DNA of 51,087 bases from a virus. Where the stretch lies: IMG/VR virus record IMGVR_UViG_3300020055_000028, positions 1 through 51,087 of that record; one strand, 5' to 3'. This document shows, in pieces, positions 24,078 to 33,467 of this stretch. The position numbers were made by a program, and so were the translations under genes. Numbering within the stretch: the stretch's first letter is position 1; every line of letters begins with the position of its first letter. The notes under the pieces were generated by a model, which saw nothing but the letters and a program-made list of their open reading frames with translations, had not been told where the DNA came from and searched no databases.

Positions 24078-24111
24078 AGGGGATTATAAATAACTATAAT
24101 CCCCTTTATTT
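24078..24111 (+). terminator. Intrinsic terminator after gp19
   Basis: AGGGGATTATA (24078-24088) pairs with TATAATCCCCT (24095-24105) around AATAAC, followed by TTATTT. An 11-bp stem with a T-rich tail 22 bases after the gp19 stop fits a terminator. A late promoter octamer lies inside the hairpin. Confidence 0.75.
24085..24092 (+). promoter_or_regulatory. Late promoter TATAAATA embedded in the terminator hairpin
   Basis: An exact octamer 35 bases before the gp20 ATG, made from the end of the left arm and most of the loop of the terminator. Confidence 0.6.
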
Positions 24112-24126
24112 CATCGGAGATAATGA

Positions 24127-25842
24127 ATGGACCTCTTTGGATTTGAAATCAATAGGAAGAAAGAGCAGAAAGAGCAAGAAAAGCTCGTCTCTTTTGTCCC
24201 TCCCACCAATGAAGACGGCGCGTTAACCGTTGCAGCAGGTGGTGTCTACGGCACTTACGTAGATCTTGACGGTTCAGTCAGAACAGAAGCAGAATTAGTC
24301 AATAAGTATAGAGCTATATCATTCGATCCCACCATCGATATGGCTATTCAAGAAATTTGTAACGAAGCTATTGTAGAAGATAGTGACGAAGACACTATCT
24401 CTATTGTTCTTGACGATATCAAACAACCTGAATCAATCAAAAAAACTATCATGGAAGAGTTCGATAATATATTAGGACTCTTGGAATTTAATAAATTAAG
24501 TTACGAACTTTTCAGGCGATGGTATGTCGACGGCCGTCTCTATTATCATGTTCTAGTTGATGAGAAAAAACCAGCAAAAGGTATTCTTGAAGTAAGATAT
24601 GTAGATCCTCGTAATATCAAAAAAGTACGAGAAATTAAGAAAGAAAAAGATCCAAAAACTGGTGTTACAATAGAAAAACTCATCAACGAATATTACATGT
24701 ACAGTCCCTCTGGTTTCCTGAAACGTACAGGGTCAGTAACTGGTTCGACTATGAATACCTATGGAACATCAGGTTCCGCATCTGCAGAAGGCGTTAAGAT
24801 AGCGAGAGACGCTATTGTATATTGTACGTCTGGTAACCAAAGCCTCGATAACAAACTTATCTTATCATGGTTACATAAAGCTATTCGGCCATTGAATCAA
24901 TTGCGTTCAATGGAAGATTCGCTGGTTATCTATCGCATCTCCCGCGCGCCCGAGCGCAGAATCTTTTATGTAGATGTTGGCGGTTTGCCAAAAGCGAAAG
25001 CTGAGCAATACCTAGCCGATATCATGACCAAATTTAAGAATAAAGTCGTTTATGATTCATCAACTGGTGAAATCAGAGACGACCGTAAATTCATGACTAT
25101 GTTAGAAGATTTCTGGTTACCACGGCGAGAAGGTGGTAAGGGAACAGAAATTACTACATTGCCTGGAGGTCAAAACTTAGGAGAAATTGAAGATGTTGTT
25201 TATTTCCAAAATAATCTATATCGCTCTCTTAACGTTCCTATCACCCGTTTACAACCCGAAACTACATACACTCTTGGTCGCGCTACTGAAATATCTCGAG
25301 ACGAAGTAAAATTCAGTAAGTTTATTCTTCGATTAAGGAATAAGTTTTCTGAATTATTCTTAAAGCTTCTCGAAAGACAATTGATTTTAAAGCAGATTTG
25401 TACCGTCGAAGATTGGAAAGAGTGGAAAGATCAAATTCAGTTTGATTTTGCTGTCGATAATTATTTCGAAGAACTAAAATCAATGGAAATGAACCGCGAT
25501 CGTGCAGGTTTATTAAGAGAAATGGAAGAGTGGGTTGGTAAATATTATTCACATGAATACGTACGACGATATGTATTACAGCAATCTGAAGAAGAAATTG
25601 CTGAAATTGATAAGCAAATCAAGACTGAAATGACTGATCCACGATATGCTGACGAAGAAGAAGCTGCAGCTGAAGAAGATAATATGAGAGGTCCATCAGA
25701 AGAATCTCCTGTACCTCAGCAATCGTATAAGTTAATACCGGATGACTCGAAGAAAGAGCAAAATGATTATGATGATGCCATAAAAATATCACAAATGGAA
25801 TTAATTGAAAGTATGACGAGATTTATCGATGAAGCGGTATAG
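24127..25842 (+). CDS. 20: Portal protein gp20
   Basis: The 571-residue protein (T4 gp20: 524) has the usual marine T4-like gp20 landmarks: [100 protein letters not shown]-type helix, [52 protein letters not shown] and [21 protein letters not shown]. It forms the dodecameric ring at the packaging vertex. The C-terminus is acidic ([10 protein letters not shown]). In T4 it is followed by 67, 68, 21, 22 and 23; here it is followed by a collagen-like gene. Confidence 0.95.
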   Translation: MDLFGFEINRKKEQKEQEKLVSFVPPTNEDGALTVAAGGVYGTYVDLDGSVRTEAELVNKYRAISFDPTIDMAIQEICNEAIVEDSDEDTISIVLDDIKQPESIKKTIMEEFDNILGLLEFNKLSYELFRRWYVDGRLYYHVLVDEKKPAKGILEVRYVDPRNIKKVREIKKEKDPKTGVTIEKLINEYYMYSPSGFLKRTGSVTGSTMNTYGTSGSASAEGVKIARDAIVYCTSGNQSLDNKLILSWLHKAIRPLNQLRSMEDSLVIYRISRAPERRIFYVDVGGLPKAKAEQYLADIMTKFKNKVVYDSSTGEIRDDRKFMTMLEDFWLPRREGGKGTEITTLPGGQNLGEIEDVVYFQNNLYRSLNVPITRLQPETTYTLGRATEISRDEVKFSKFILRLRNKFSELFLKLLERQLILKQICTVEDWKEWKDQIQFDFAVDNYFEELKSMEMNRDRAGLLREMEEWVGKYYSHEYVRRYVLQQSEEEIAEIDKQIKTEMTDPRYADEEEAAAEEDNMRGPSEESPVPQQSYKLIPDDSKKEQNDYDDAIKISQMELIESMTRFIDEAV

Positions 25843-25844
25843 AA

Positions 25845-27008
25845 ATGGACGAATTCAATGACATTATAAACAAAGCCTTTTCGGTAAGTTTATATAAAAA
25901 ATTAGACAAAAGGACTGATGAGAAACTTGATAGTCTAAAAGAAAATATCAAGACACTCAAAAGTTTTACTGGCCCGATCGGACCAGCAGGTCCAGCAGGT
26001 CCACAGGGTCCAGAAGGCCCACCGGGGATTATAGGTGAAGAAGGTCCAAGAGGTTTCAAGGGTGATACAGGTCCTCAGGGTCCAGAAGGACCGGCAGGTC
26101 CTCAAGGACCGCAAGGAGAAAAAGGAGATCCGGGCGGACCAGTCGGTCCACAAGGCCTTCAAGGAGATATTGGACCAAGAGGTCCGCAAGGTGTACCGGG
26201 ACCACCAGGATTAAAAGGTGATAGAGGACCAACTGGTCTAAAAGGAAATAAAGGTCCAAAAGGTTTACGCGGTCTTAGAGGTTTAGAAGGTCCACAAGGT
26301 ATACCAGGACCAATTGGTCCAGAAGGAAAAATTGGACCAAGAGGAGAAACAGGACCTCAAGGATTACAAGGACCAAAAGGTGATATTGGTCCTCAAGGTT
26401 TAACAGGTAAAATAGGTCCAAAAGGACCAAAAGGTGCTAAGGGCGCCAAAGGCCCAAAAGGTGATACAGGTCCTCAGGGTCCAGCGGGTAAAGATGCACC
26501 TGATTATAAAATTCAAATTGAAGACGCATTAGACGAATTCAATAAGAAAATTCAGACAGTTCAAAAAGGCTTTGATAAAAAAGCCAGTGAGATGTTTAAT
26601 AGATTTGGACTGGTTGGCGCGACAGGTAGTGGTGAAGTAAAACTAAGAAGATTGGACGATGTCGAATTCGATACGCTCAATCCACCGTTAGACGGCACTC
26701 TACTTACATATGATGCGGTACAGAAAAAATTTGTATTTGATACGTTTGTAGGTGTTGCATCTGCATCTGGTGTAAATTTACAAGTAACTACACTCGATGA
26801 TTTTCAAACATTTACACGCGCTTTATCTGGAACAAGTTTTACAGTAGATCTAGAAGTCGAAAATCTTATAAATATTGTAGAATATTTTATTGTAAGAGAT
26901 AGTGACAATGTTAGAGTATATCCAGTAATTGATAGAACGATAACTGAGATAAATATAGAATCAAACCTAGATCTAACAGGAACAACACTAACTATAATTC
27001 ACTACTAA
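25845..27008 (+). CDS. Collagen-like Gly-X-Y repeat protein
   Basis: The 387-residue protein has a charged helical N-terminus (1-42, coiled-coil-like) and then a collagen-like tract (43-217) of 58 Gly-X-Y triplets, interrupted once by an extra Gly ([10 protein letters not shown]). A helical linker follows ([25 protein letters not shown]), and then a C-terminal strand-rich domain (about 255-387). Prolines are mostly in the X position (GPx), with only a few in Y (GPP, GDP, GVP, GIP). Lysine is frequent in Y (12 cases such as GPK, GLK, GAK). Collagen-like tracts form trimeric shafts in phage fibres. It starts 3 bases after the portal stop, where T4 has scaffold and protease genes. A fibre or head-decoration shaft is inferred. 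Confidence 0.85.
   Translation: MDEFNDIINKAFSVSLYKKLDKRTDEKLDSLKENIKTLKSFTGPIGPAGPAGPQGPEGPPGIIGEEGPRGFKGDTGPQGPEGPAGPQGPQGEKGDPGGPVGPQGLQGDIGPRGPQGVPGPPGLKGDRGPTGLKGNKGPKGLRGLRGLEGPQGIPGPIGPEGKIGPRGETGPQGLQGPKGDIGPQGLTGKIGPKGPKGAKGAKGPKGDTGPQGPAGKDAPDYKIQIEDALDEFNKKIQTVQKGFDKKASEMFNRFGLVGATGSGEVKLRRLDDVEFDTLNPPLDGTLLTYDAVQKKFVFDTFVGVASASGVNLQVTTLDDFQTFTRALSGTSFTVDLEVENLINIVEYFIVRDSDNVRVYPVIDRTITEINIESNLDLTGTTLTIIHY
25971..26495 (+). repeat. Collagen-like Gly-X-Y coding tract
   Basis: 58 triplets (18 + 40) with a single-residue break after the 18th. The DNA is dominated by 9-nt steps starting GGT/GGA and CC-rich codons, making it locally GC-rich and giving long spurious antisense ORFs. Confidence 0.9.
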
Positions 27009-27020
27009 AGGAAATAGAAG

Positions 27021-28163
27021 ATGGCATCAAAAGAATACTATCATGATATTGATCTAGTAAAAGTAGGTCAACTAGTCAATGCCCGTATCCAAAATGTCAC
27101 CACCACAGAAAGAACTACTTTAGGTGGAGGTCTTGGTAGCGGCAACGTAGGTTTACAAGTATTTGATACTACTGTTGCAGCGCCATTTATTTGGGATGGT
27201 AGCGCGTGGGTAAGAGATGCGCTTACTGTTTCTGGTGACGTTGTATACAAAGGCGTTATTAACCCATCAAATGCTGGTACAGTTAACAAAGAAGCTGGTT
27301 TTCAATATGTAGTTGATACAGCCGGTACTTTGACAGCAGGTGGTGTCACATTCTCACCATCAGGCGTTGTTGAAGTTGGAGATATTGTACTCTTTACTTC
27401 TGCTACTGACGCATCTGTAATTCAACGAAATGTTGAAGGCGCAACAGATGCAGTCGCTGGTATTATTGAGCTAGCTACGCAAAGCGAAGTTAATACTGGT
27501 ACAGATACTACTAGAGCAATTACTCCTGCTACATTGGCTGGTTCTACTCTAGCTAGTAACGTTAGCACTAATCAGTCTAACATCTCTACACTGCAAACAG
27601 ATGTCACAAATCTGCAGACGTATGCTGCTAATAACGCCGGTGATATTGCGACTCTTCAGACAGATGTAACTAATCTACAAACCTACGCTGCCAATAATGC
27701 TGGTGATATTGCAACTCTGCAAACGCAGATGACTGCAATACAAACTTATGCTGCTAATAATGCCAGTGATATTGCTACACTACAAACTAGCGTAACTAAC
27801 CTACAGACATATGCTGCTAATAATGCTGGCGACATCGCTACATTACAGACGCAGATGACTGCAGTACAAACTTACGCAGCTAATAATGCTTCTGACATTG
27901 CAACATTGCAATCACAAGTATCATCGCTTTCTAGTTCAGCGGTAAAAGTGTATAGCAACGCTAACGTTTCGATTAGTCAGGGTTCGGCGACGACAATTAC
28001 TCACAACCTCGATCTCTCTGATCCTAACTTCTTTACGATTAGAGTTGCAGATACAAATGGATCGTCTATTAGTGTGGATGTCGATGCAGTTACTTCGAAC
28101 ACCATTACACTAACCTCACTTGTCCAGTTGGCGGGAGTAAAAGTCTTTATCGTCGGTGCATAA
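27021..28163 (+). CDS. Fibre protein with 21-residue coiled-coil repeats
   Basis: The 380-residue protein has an N-terminal domain (1-140) with FIWDGSAWVRDAL and a common phage-fibre motif, GIIELATQSEVNTGTDTTRAITPATLAGS (149-176). About five 21-residue repeats follow (188-300) of the form ATLQTDVTNLQTYAANNAGDI, three heptads each, expected to form a trimeric coiled-coil shaft. The C-terminal ~75 residues (ITHNLDLSDPNFFTIRVADTNG...) form a strand-rich tip. GGAAATAGAAG precedes the ATG. It lies between the collagen-like gene and the first duplicated fibre cassette. The role as a trimeric fibre is inferred from the repeats. Confidence 0.78.
   Translation: MASKEYYHDIDLVKVGQLVNARIQNVTTTERTTLGGGLGSGNVGLQVFDTTVAAPFIWDGSAWVRDALTVSGDVVYKGVINPSNAGTVNKEAGFQYVVDTAGTLTAGGVTFSPSGVVEVGDIVLFTSATDASVIQRNVEGATDAVAGIIELATQSEVNTGTDTTRAITPATLAGSTLASNVSTNQSNISTLQTDVTNLQTYAANNAGDIATLQTDVTNLQTYAANNAGDIATLQTQMTAIQTYAANNASDIATLQTSVTNLQTYAANNAGDIATLQTQMTAVQTYAANNASDIATLQSQVSSLSSSAVKVYSNANVSISQGSATTITHNLDLSDPNFFTIRVADTNGSSISVDVDAVTSNTITLTSLVQLAGVKVFIVGA
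27582..27920 (+). repeat. 63-nt coding repeats (21-residue coiled coil)
   Basis: About five units. The first two full units are identical in protein over 21 residues yet differ at 12 of 21 codons, all synonymous. Confidence 0.85.
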
Positions 28164-28185
28164 TAACTCATAATTTGGATTTATT

Positions 28186-30306
28186 ATGTCAGACAAATTA
28201 TTTACTGGGTTACAGCTACCGCATTTAGCTAATAGTCAAGCTCGAGCCTCAGATGATGGTTTTCTGAGGCTTTATTTTAAAAATGATGATCTTTATGCAG
28301 TAAATACATCCGGTGGGGATAATCGCCTCACCGGTGATTTTCTTGATGTCGGTCTAATAGACTCATCAAATGTTTCATCAAATGTAGTTTCGTCTGTTAG
28401 TTCTCTCAGATTTGGCACAGATGGCGGCTTTACAGTCGAAGATCTGGGTTCAGGTCAAGTCAAAGTTAGTCTAAACTCTACCTTTAAATATTGGTCAGTC
28501 GCGGGCCAAAACACTGTTATTGCCGAAGGCCTTGACACTGTTGAACTCGTTGCTGGCGAAAATATTATTATTACTACCAACGCATCAGCAAAAAGCGTTG
28601 AGTTTAGTACATCAAATACCCTCGCTGAAATTGTTATATCAGAAACGTCTCCCGCGGGCGCCAGTGTGGGCGATTTGTGGTTTGATCCAAGCAATCTAAA
28701 AACCTACATATACTATGATGATAGTTCATCAACACAGTGGGTTGAGATAGGTGGATCGACCGTTGTCAGTACAACAGGCTCTATCAGCGATGCGAATCTG
28801 ATATACGATGGTGTGATATCAGAGCATCTCATACCAGATACAGATGTGACATATGATTTAGGTTCTGCTAATAATAGATTTAGAGATTTGTATTTGTCGG
28901 GTAATACAATTTATCTTGGCGACACAACTTTTTCAACAGATAAAATACTCGACTTCGATTTAGCTATCGATCCAGAAGTTTTTAGAATCAACGTAGATTT
29001 CCCGCTAGCTGGTCATGGTTATTCTCCAAATAATTGGAAATGGACGTGGGATGCAGGTCGAGTTGCATACACACGATTGGCGATAAGAGGTATTGATCAA
29101 GCGAGTGTTCCTCTCTATGCCACTGGGGAATATACTGTGTTCAATTTTGCTGCGCATGAAATGACTGGCAATATGACACAGACTCATAAAATATATTTAA
29201 AGTGGATTGAAGGTGCTGGTTTAGATAACGTACCAACTTGGTCGACCTCGACACTCAATGTGACTGGTATATCTCATCCTCAAATCAGAGACGGAGCAAC
29301 AACAGAAGTACAAAGACTATTCATCGATATTCCTGATGTAATAACTCCTCCCACTCTCGTAGCTCCCAATGTAGAATACGATGTATCAGTTTTAAATATC
29401 GGAGCCTTTACTTTTTCAAACACGGCGATGGGTGATAATCCTACACTCGGTCCTGTGTATCGAGGCGGTACATATACATTCAATCTCGACGTCAGCGGTC
29501 ACCCATTCTATCTGACAACTGATAACGGCAATAACTTTTCTTCAGGTACCTATTACGGTGAATATACTGATGGTGTCACTGGCTCTCGAAATCAAACTGG
29601 TACACTCGTTCTAAACGTAGCTAATGACGCACCTAATACTATATTCTATCAGTGTGGTGTACACTCGAGTATGAGAGGAGAAATTGAAGTCAGAGATCTC
29701 GAAGTTGAAACGTGGCCTAATGGCAATTATAAACTATATTTCCAACACGATCAAGAAGGACATTCTACACCTGTAGAAATTAAACCAAAACCAACGATTA
29801 ATGACATCGATAATGTTTGTTTGATATATGACGGTGCTCACTCTAAATTTAAAGTAAAGGATATGGGCGAATACGTAGACGATACTGTTCAGTTTCAGTC
29901 TAAAATTGAAGATATCGTAACAACGCAGACAGTGAATAATGTGACTGCTAATCAGGTGAGTACACAAATCAGAGACGAAATCGAGTATGTAATTAACTCT
30001 CACACAACAGGCATTCTCGATATCCTGACTGGTACGAAGAGATGGTACGCACCTTACAATATTACTATTACAGAAATTACTGCAAATTTGGGTGTAGCGG
30101 CAGATGATATAGTAACCGCAGTAATTAATTCAGGAGGTTCAACTCTACAAACTATAAATATAACCGCAGGACAACAATCTACGTCTTTAACTGGCCTCAG
30201 TTTATCAGTATTAAATGGTGGGTATTTAACTATTGATGTGACAGCAGTTGGTACAACAAATAAAGGCGAAGATTTGTATATACAAATAAAATATAGGAGA
30301 ACATGA
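28186..30306 (+). CDS. Modular fibre protein with cupredoxin-like domain (cassette A, gene 1)
   Basis: The 706-residue protein has several recognisable parts. There is an N-terminal part with LYFKNDDLYAVNTSGGDNRL, then a GDLWFDPSNLKTYIYYDD...TQWV module (162-185) that recurs in many later genes. A DVTYDLGSANNRFRDLYLSGNTIYLG fibre motif follows (220-245). A cupredoxin-like domain (~405-503) has GHPF (H439) and CGVHSSM (C490, H493, M496). A C-terminal domain (TGTKRWYAPYNITITEI to the end) is shared with the protein at 34043. The ligand pattern matches that of the protein at 13007. The gene ends in an ATGA overlap with the next gene. The virion role is inferred. Confidence 0.75.
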   Translation: MSDKLFTGLQLPHLANSQARASDDGFLRLYFKNDDLYAVNTSGGDNRLTGDFLDVGLIDSSNVSSNVVSSVSSLRFGTDGGFTVEDLGSGQVKVSLNSTFKYWSVAGQNTVIAEGLDTVELVAGENIIITTNASAKSVEFSTSNTLAEIVISETSPAGASVGDLWFDPSNLKTYIYYDDSSSTQWVEIGGSTVVSTTGSISDANLIYDGVISEHLIPDTDVTYDLGSANNRFRDLYLSGNTIYLGDTTFSTDKILDFDLAIDPEVFRINVDFPLAGHGYSPNNWKWTWDAGRVAYTRLAIRGIDQASVPLYATGEYTVFNFAAHEMTGNMTQTHKIYLKWIEGAGLDNVPTWSTSTLNVTGISHPQIRDGATTEVQRLFIDIPDVITPPTLVAPNVEYDVSVLNIGAFTFSNTAMGDNPTLGPVYRGGTYTFNLDVSGHPFYLTTDNGNNFSSGTYYGEYTDGVTGSRNQTGTLVLNVANDAPNTIFYQCGVHSSMRGEIEVRDLEVETWPNGNYKLYFQHDQEGHSTPVEIKPKPTINDIDNVCLIYDGAHSKFKVKDMGEYVDDTVQFQSKIEDIVTTQTVNNVTANQVSTQIRDEIEYVINSHTTGILDILTGTKRWYAPYNITITEITANLGVAADDIVTAVINSGGSTLQTINITAGQQSTSLTGLSLSVLNGGYLTIDVTAVGTTNKGEDLYIQIKYRRT
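29398..29694 (+). other. Second cupredoxin-like domain
   Basis: The encoded domain has RGGTYTFNLDVSGHPFYL and FYQCGVHSSMRGEI, giving His, Cys, His and Met with the same C-x2-H-x2-M spacing as the domain at 13298-13597. Confidence 0.65.
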
Positions 30307-30542
30307 TGGAGTTTATTATCGAAGAAAATTTAGATAATCCATCTGAACAAGAAAAATACTTTGCTACGCTCGAAGATGGCGAAGCCAAAATATATCGTAT
30401 TAGTCTTGAAGATTCTTCTCATACACTTTTAATGGTACAACCATGGTATCCAGCGACAAATGGAACTCGAGTGCCATGGGATGATTTAAATCAAGTGGTC
30501 AATTGGTATCAAGAGATCACTACCGGAGAGCAAAATGCCTAA
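30303..30542 (+). CDS. 79-residue small protein (cassette A, gene 2)
   Basis: It starts in an ATGA overlap with the preceding fibre gene, after TAGGAG. A second ATG follows directly, so the start is uncertain by one codon. The sequence has TLEDGEAKIYRISLEDSSHTLLMVQPWYP and PWDDLNQVVNWYQEI. It is paralogous to the small protein at 35092 (shared L-x-DG-x-A-x-[IV], QPW, W-x-[DE]-[LI]-N-x-V-V-[ND]-W-[YF]-Q). No known function; perhaps a fibre chaperone or connector because it always sits between the same two fibre genes. Confidence 0.7.
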   Translation: MMEFIIEENLDNPSEQEKYFATLEDGEAKIYRISLEDSSHTLLMVQPWYPATNGTRVPWDDLNQVVNWYQEITTGEQNA

Positions 30543-32340
30543 GATTAAAGATCCACATCGCAATATAATTGCTGTCCTAGAAGATCCACGACCTGGCAGA
30601 AATCAAATATATTTTTATGGAGATGCTCATGATAAAACAACTCTATCTCCTATTTTTAATAAGCACGCAAAATTTGGTACAGGTTTTCAGCCAATAACAA
30701 GGCATGGTTATTCTACGTGGGGAGGAATTAATGCTGGCGGTATGCATGGCGGTGTACTTGCAACATCAAAAGAATGTGTAACAATGAATGGCACTACCAC
30801 TACTGGTAATAGTGTTCAATGTAATATTATGCCTGGACCAATTATGTCAATGGATCCGGATCGACCATACAGACCTGCGATGTGGACAACTGAAAATGGT
30901 ATTACTAGCTTAATACTGAGTTCTACGAGTGGTGCTTCATATTCACGTGAACACAAATATTGGTCTAATATTAGTGTTGATGCAGAAATCAGCGAAGTTT
31001 CTATCACTGGCGGATTTTCCTATAGCAACGGGCCCGGAGGATATACTGAAATAAATCATCCAGGTGAAGTTTTATATAAAATGCCTGGAACCAATTATTA
31101 TTCAGGAGTTTATCATAGAGATGGAGGTGCACAAAGAGGTAATGTGAGAGGAAATTTCCATCGGGTTGGTTTAATGAGAGCAGGTCCATTTCCACAATGG
31201 ACATCAACTGATATTGGTTCTCGCCGAGATTATAACTTCTTTCAGTTTATTGGACCATCTGATATAGATGATAGACCAATTTGGTTACTCACTGATTATC
31301 GCTATGACCGTCTGCATTATATATTAAGACATAATGTAGATCTTAATACAGAAACAGTATTACATACTTTTAATACTATACCTTCTGCTTCTGGTAATAA
31401 TTATGGCGGTGAACGATCTATGTCGACTGGCTTAGATCAGCAACATAAAGCGTCATCAAAGGTATTCGATGATGTTTTAAGTGCAGGTAATAAAGCTTGG
31501 TATACACCGTATTTTGATACAAGCAATAATTATTTTCCATTCTATTTCCAATGGGAAAAATCTACAGATACATTTGTAAGGAATGAAGATGTAACAGTTA
31601 GCGGAGATTTAAGTTCTACATATCTCAACGACGGTTTAGGTATTCAAGGCGGCGACGGCTGTTTTAATTCTATGCTGTATAATGAAGTTCATTCATATGG
31701 TGGAAACAAATATATTACCCTATTCCCTCTCGAAGGATCATATGCAGCTCATGACTCTGTACCCGGAGGCCGCACATTTGTAACATACTCGATTGATGCG
31801 GCTAATCCAAAAGCATTAACACATCATAGCCATGAAATTGCAACACATACAATTAGAAATATTATATGGTTAAACGATTCGCGAACTCTTTTGGGTGTTT
31901 TCCACTATTCTAATTTTGCTATCTACAATTTTGATGCTGTAAATGGTTGGACAGAATCCGGCCGCATACCATATGGGCTAGGTAGTGTAGGCAGAGATTC
32001 TACAGATAGAATTTTTGCTTTTGTTAATGAAGGAGATTCATACGGAACAATTCACCAAATAACTCCGACTGTTCCGATTAATGTGACAATTACACCTGCA
32101 CAAGCTTCTTATAATTATACCGGATCAAATATTAATTCAACTATTGCAGTTAGTGCATTTGGTATAGATGGTAATAGAATCGCTACAACAGTAAATCTAT
32201 CGATTAATGGTTCTACTCTTACATTTAGTGGAGGAGCTACTACTACATCTATCACTACATCATCGAGCGCTGATACCAATGTTGATATCGTAGTTACTGG
32301 AGCTGGACTTTCTGATATCCTAGCAAACATTGATGTGTAA
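30535..32340 (+). CDS. Fibre protein with C-terminal Ig-like domain (cassette A, gene 3)
   Basis: The 601-residue protein is paralogous over its length to the 615-residue protein at 35341. Shared features are a start with HDKTTLSPIFN (HDKATLAPIFG in the other), QIYFYGD-type strands, YTPYFDTSNNYFPFYFQWEKSTDTFVRNEDVTV in the middle, and MGRDSTDRI-like (VGRDSTDRIFAF) near residue 485. The C-terminal Ig-like domain has TITPAQASYNYTGSNINST and TFSGGATTTSITTSSSA. The fold of the first 500 residues is probably beta-rich; no enzyme motif is seen. It overlaps the preceding small gene by 8 bases. Confidence 0.72.
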   Translation: MPKIKDPHRNIIAVLEDPRPGRNQIYFYGDAHDKTTLSPIFNKHAKFGTGFQPITRHGYSTWGGINAGGMHGGVLATSKECVTMNGTTTTGNSVQCNIMPGPIMSMDPDRPYRPAMWTTENGITSLILSSTSGASYSREHKYWSNISVDAEISEVSITGGFSYSNGPGGYTEINHPGEVLYKMPGTNYYSGVYHRDGGAQRGNVRGNFHRVGLMRAGPFPQWTSTDIGSRRDYNFFQFIGPSDIDDRPIWLLTDYRYDRLHYILRHNVDLNTETVLHTFNTIPSASGNNYGGERSMSTGLDQQHKASSKVFDDVLSAGNKAWYTPYFDTSNNYFPFYFQWEKSTDTFVRNEDVTVSGDLSSTYLNDGLGIQGGDGCFNSMLYNEVHSYGGNKYITLFPLEGSYAAHDSVPGGRTFVTYSIDAANPKALTHHSHEIATHTIRNIIWLNDSRTLLGVFHYSNFAIYNFDAVNGWTESGRIPYGLGSVGRDSTDRIFAFVNEGDSYGTIHQITPTVPINVTITPAQASYNYTGSNINSTIAVSAFGIDGNRIATTVNLSINGSTLTFSGGATTTSITTSSSADTNVDIVVTGAGLSDILANIDV

Positions 32341-32342
32341 AT

Positions 32343-33464
32343 ATGGCTGCATCTACAACTACTGCCTATTCATTTTTATCAAACGATTATCGTGACGATA
32401 ATACTTTAGGCGTACCGTACAAAGGTACATCAATTAGATCTACGAGAACTGGCTTAGATCTTCAATCACAAGGCACGCAGCAATTTAAACTATATATTGG
32501 AGACGACGAGCCCACTGTCACCGCTCAAATGGGTGGTTATCGATTAGATACTGAAGGAAATAGAACTCTGCAAGGATTTGTCAATGCTCATAGTGCTATG
32601 AGTCATCTTGATATTTCCAATCACACTTCAGGCGGCACGATCAATGATTTTTATATTAATACTAATTGGACTGCCGTCAATAGAAATACTATTGATGGTT
32701 TAAGTTGTATCGATCTATCTGCAACCGCTAGTATTTCTAATTCAACAACTACTACTTTACCTCAAAATTATACACTGTTTTGTGTATGGTATCCACGTGT
32801 TTCGAATAGCGGTTGGAGAACATTGTGGCGTGGTAATAATGACCATAAGGTCATCGTAAATAATAATGCTACAGATTTGGGTATGTATTCTAATCGTAAT
32901 GGAGCATTTAGAGACACAGGTTATAACATCTCTATTCAATGGCAATCTTTAATTGTAGTTGGCAATGGATCTAGCGCTACGTCATATAGTGGTACTCAAA
33001 CATTTTATGTAAATGGCACAAATGTTGGCACTACAGATCGAGTCGGTAGCGGTACAACAATTGATATTTTTGGTTGGTCAGGTCAAAATCCCGGATATTT
33101 TAGAGAAATCGGTGTATTGGGCGAGGCACTATCGACAACAGATGTTGCAACTCTCGAGGCATTTTTATCCGGATCAGTTTCAGGAAATACTGCAGTTACA
33201 CACTTTTCTTCTCCTTTAGCAGCAGATCAAAGTTTGATAGAATATAGTTCAAATACATTTACTCAATTTACACACAACAATATATTAAATGTACTAAAAC
33301 CGTCAACTACTAGTATAATAAGTACTGTACCAGAACCAGAATTTTCATTTGATAAAACAATCCGAATTACTGCAGCTAATAAAATTCAACCAACTCTACA
33401 AAGCGGAGGAGGTAGCGGCGGAGGTGGCGGTACCGGTACCGTCGAAAAACAAATATGGTATTAG
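32343..33464 (+). CDS. LamG/concanavalin-like fibre protein (cassette A, gene 4)
   Basis: The 373-residue protein contains a lectin-like jelly-roll region (about 110-275): NYTLFCVWYPRVS, VIVNNNATDLGMYS, TFYVNGTNVGTTDRVG, FREIGVLGEALSTTDVATLEAFLSG. This is the pattern of LamG/concanavalin A-like domains. It ends in a Gly-rich tail (SGGGSGGGGGTGTVEKQIWY). It parallels the 384-residue protein at 37200. Carbohydrate binding on the host surface is a reasonable inference. It starts 2 bases after the preceding stop with no clear ribosome site, suggesting translational coupling. An oxygenase gene follows 3 bases later. Confidence 0.7.
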   Translation: MAASTTTAYSFLSNDYRDDNTLGVPYKGTSIRSTRTGLDLQSQGTQQFKLYIGDDEPTVTAQMGGYRLDTEGNRTLQGFVNAHSAMSHLDISNHTSGGTINDFYINTNWTAVNRNTIDGLSCIDLSATASISNSTTTTLPQNYTLFCVWYPRVSNSGWRTLWRGNNDHKVIVNNNATDLGMYSNRNGAFRDTGYNISIQWQSLIVVGNGSSATSYSGTQTFYVNGTNVGTTDRVGSGTTIDIFGWSGQNPGYFREIGVLGEALSTTDVATLEAFLSGSVSGNTAVTHFSSPLAADQSLIEYSSNTFTQFTHNNILNVLKPSTTSIISTVPEPEFSFDKTIRITAANKIQPTLQSGGGSGGGGGTGTVEKQIWY

Positions 33465-33467
33465 ATT

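Noticed and set aside
25823-26259. Long antisense ORFs opposite the collagen-like tract
   Set aside because: They are Pro/Leu- or Trp-rich mirror translations of Gly-X-Y codons, have no ribosome site and overlap a well supported gene completely.
26860-26875. TATAAATA-type octamers inside coding regions (also near 30147 and 34804)
   Set aside because: Expected by chance in AT-rich coding DNA and not placed upstream of a gene start.
27582-27920. Regularly spaced repeats that might be a CRISPR-like array
   Set aside because: The period is exactly 63 bases with an open reading frame and heptad pattern, no unique spacers and no palindromic repeat. It is a coding coiled-coil repeat.
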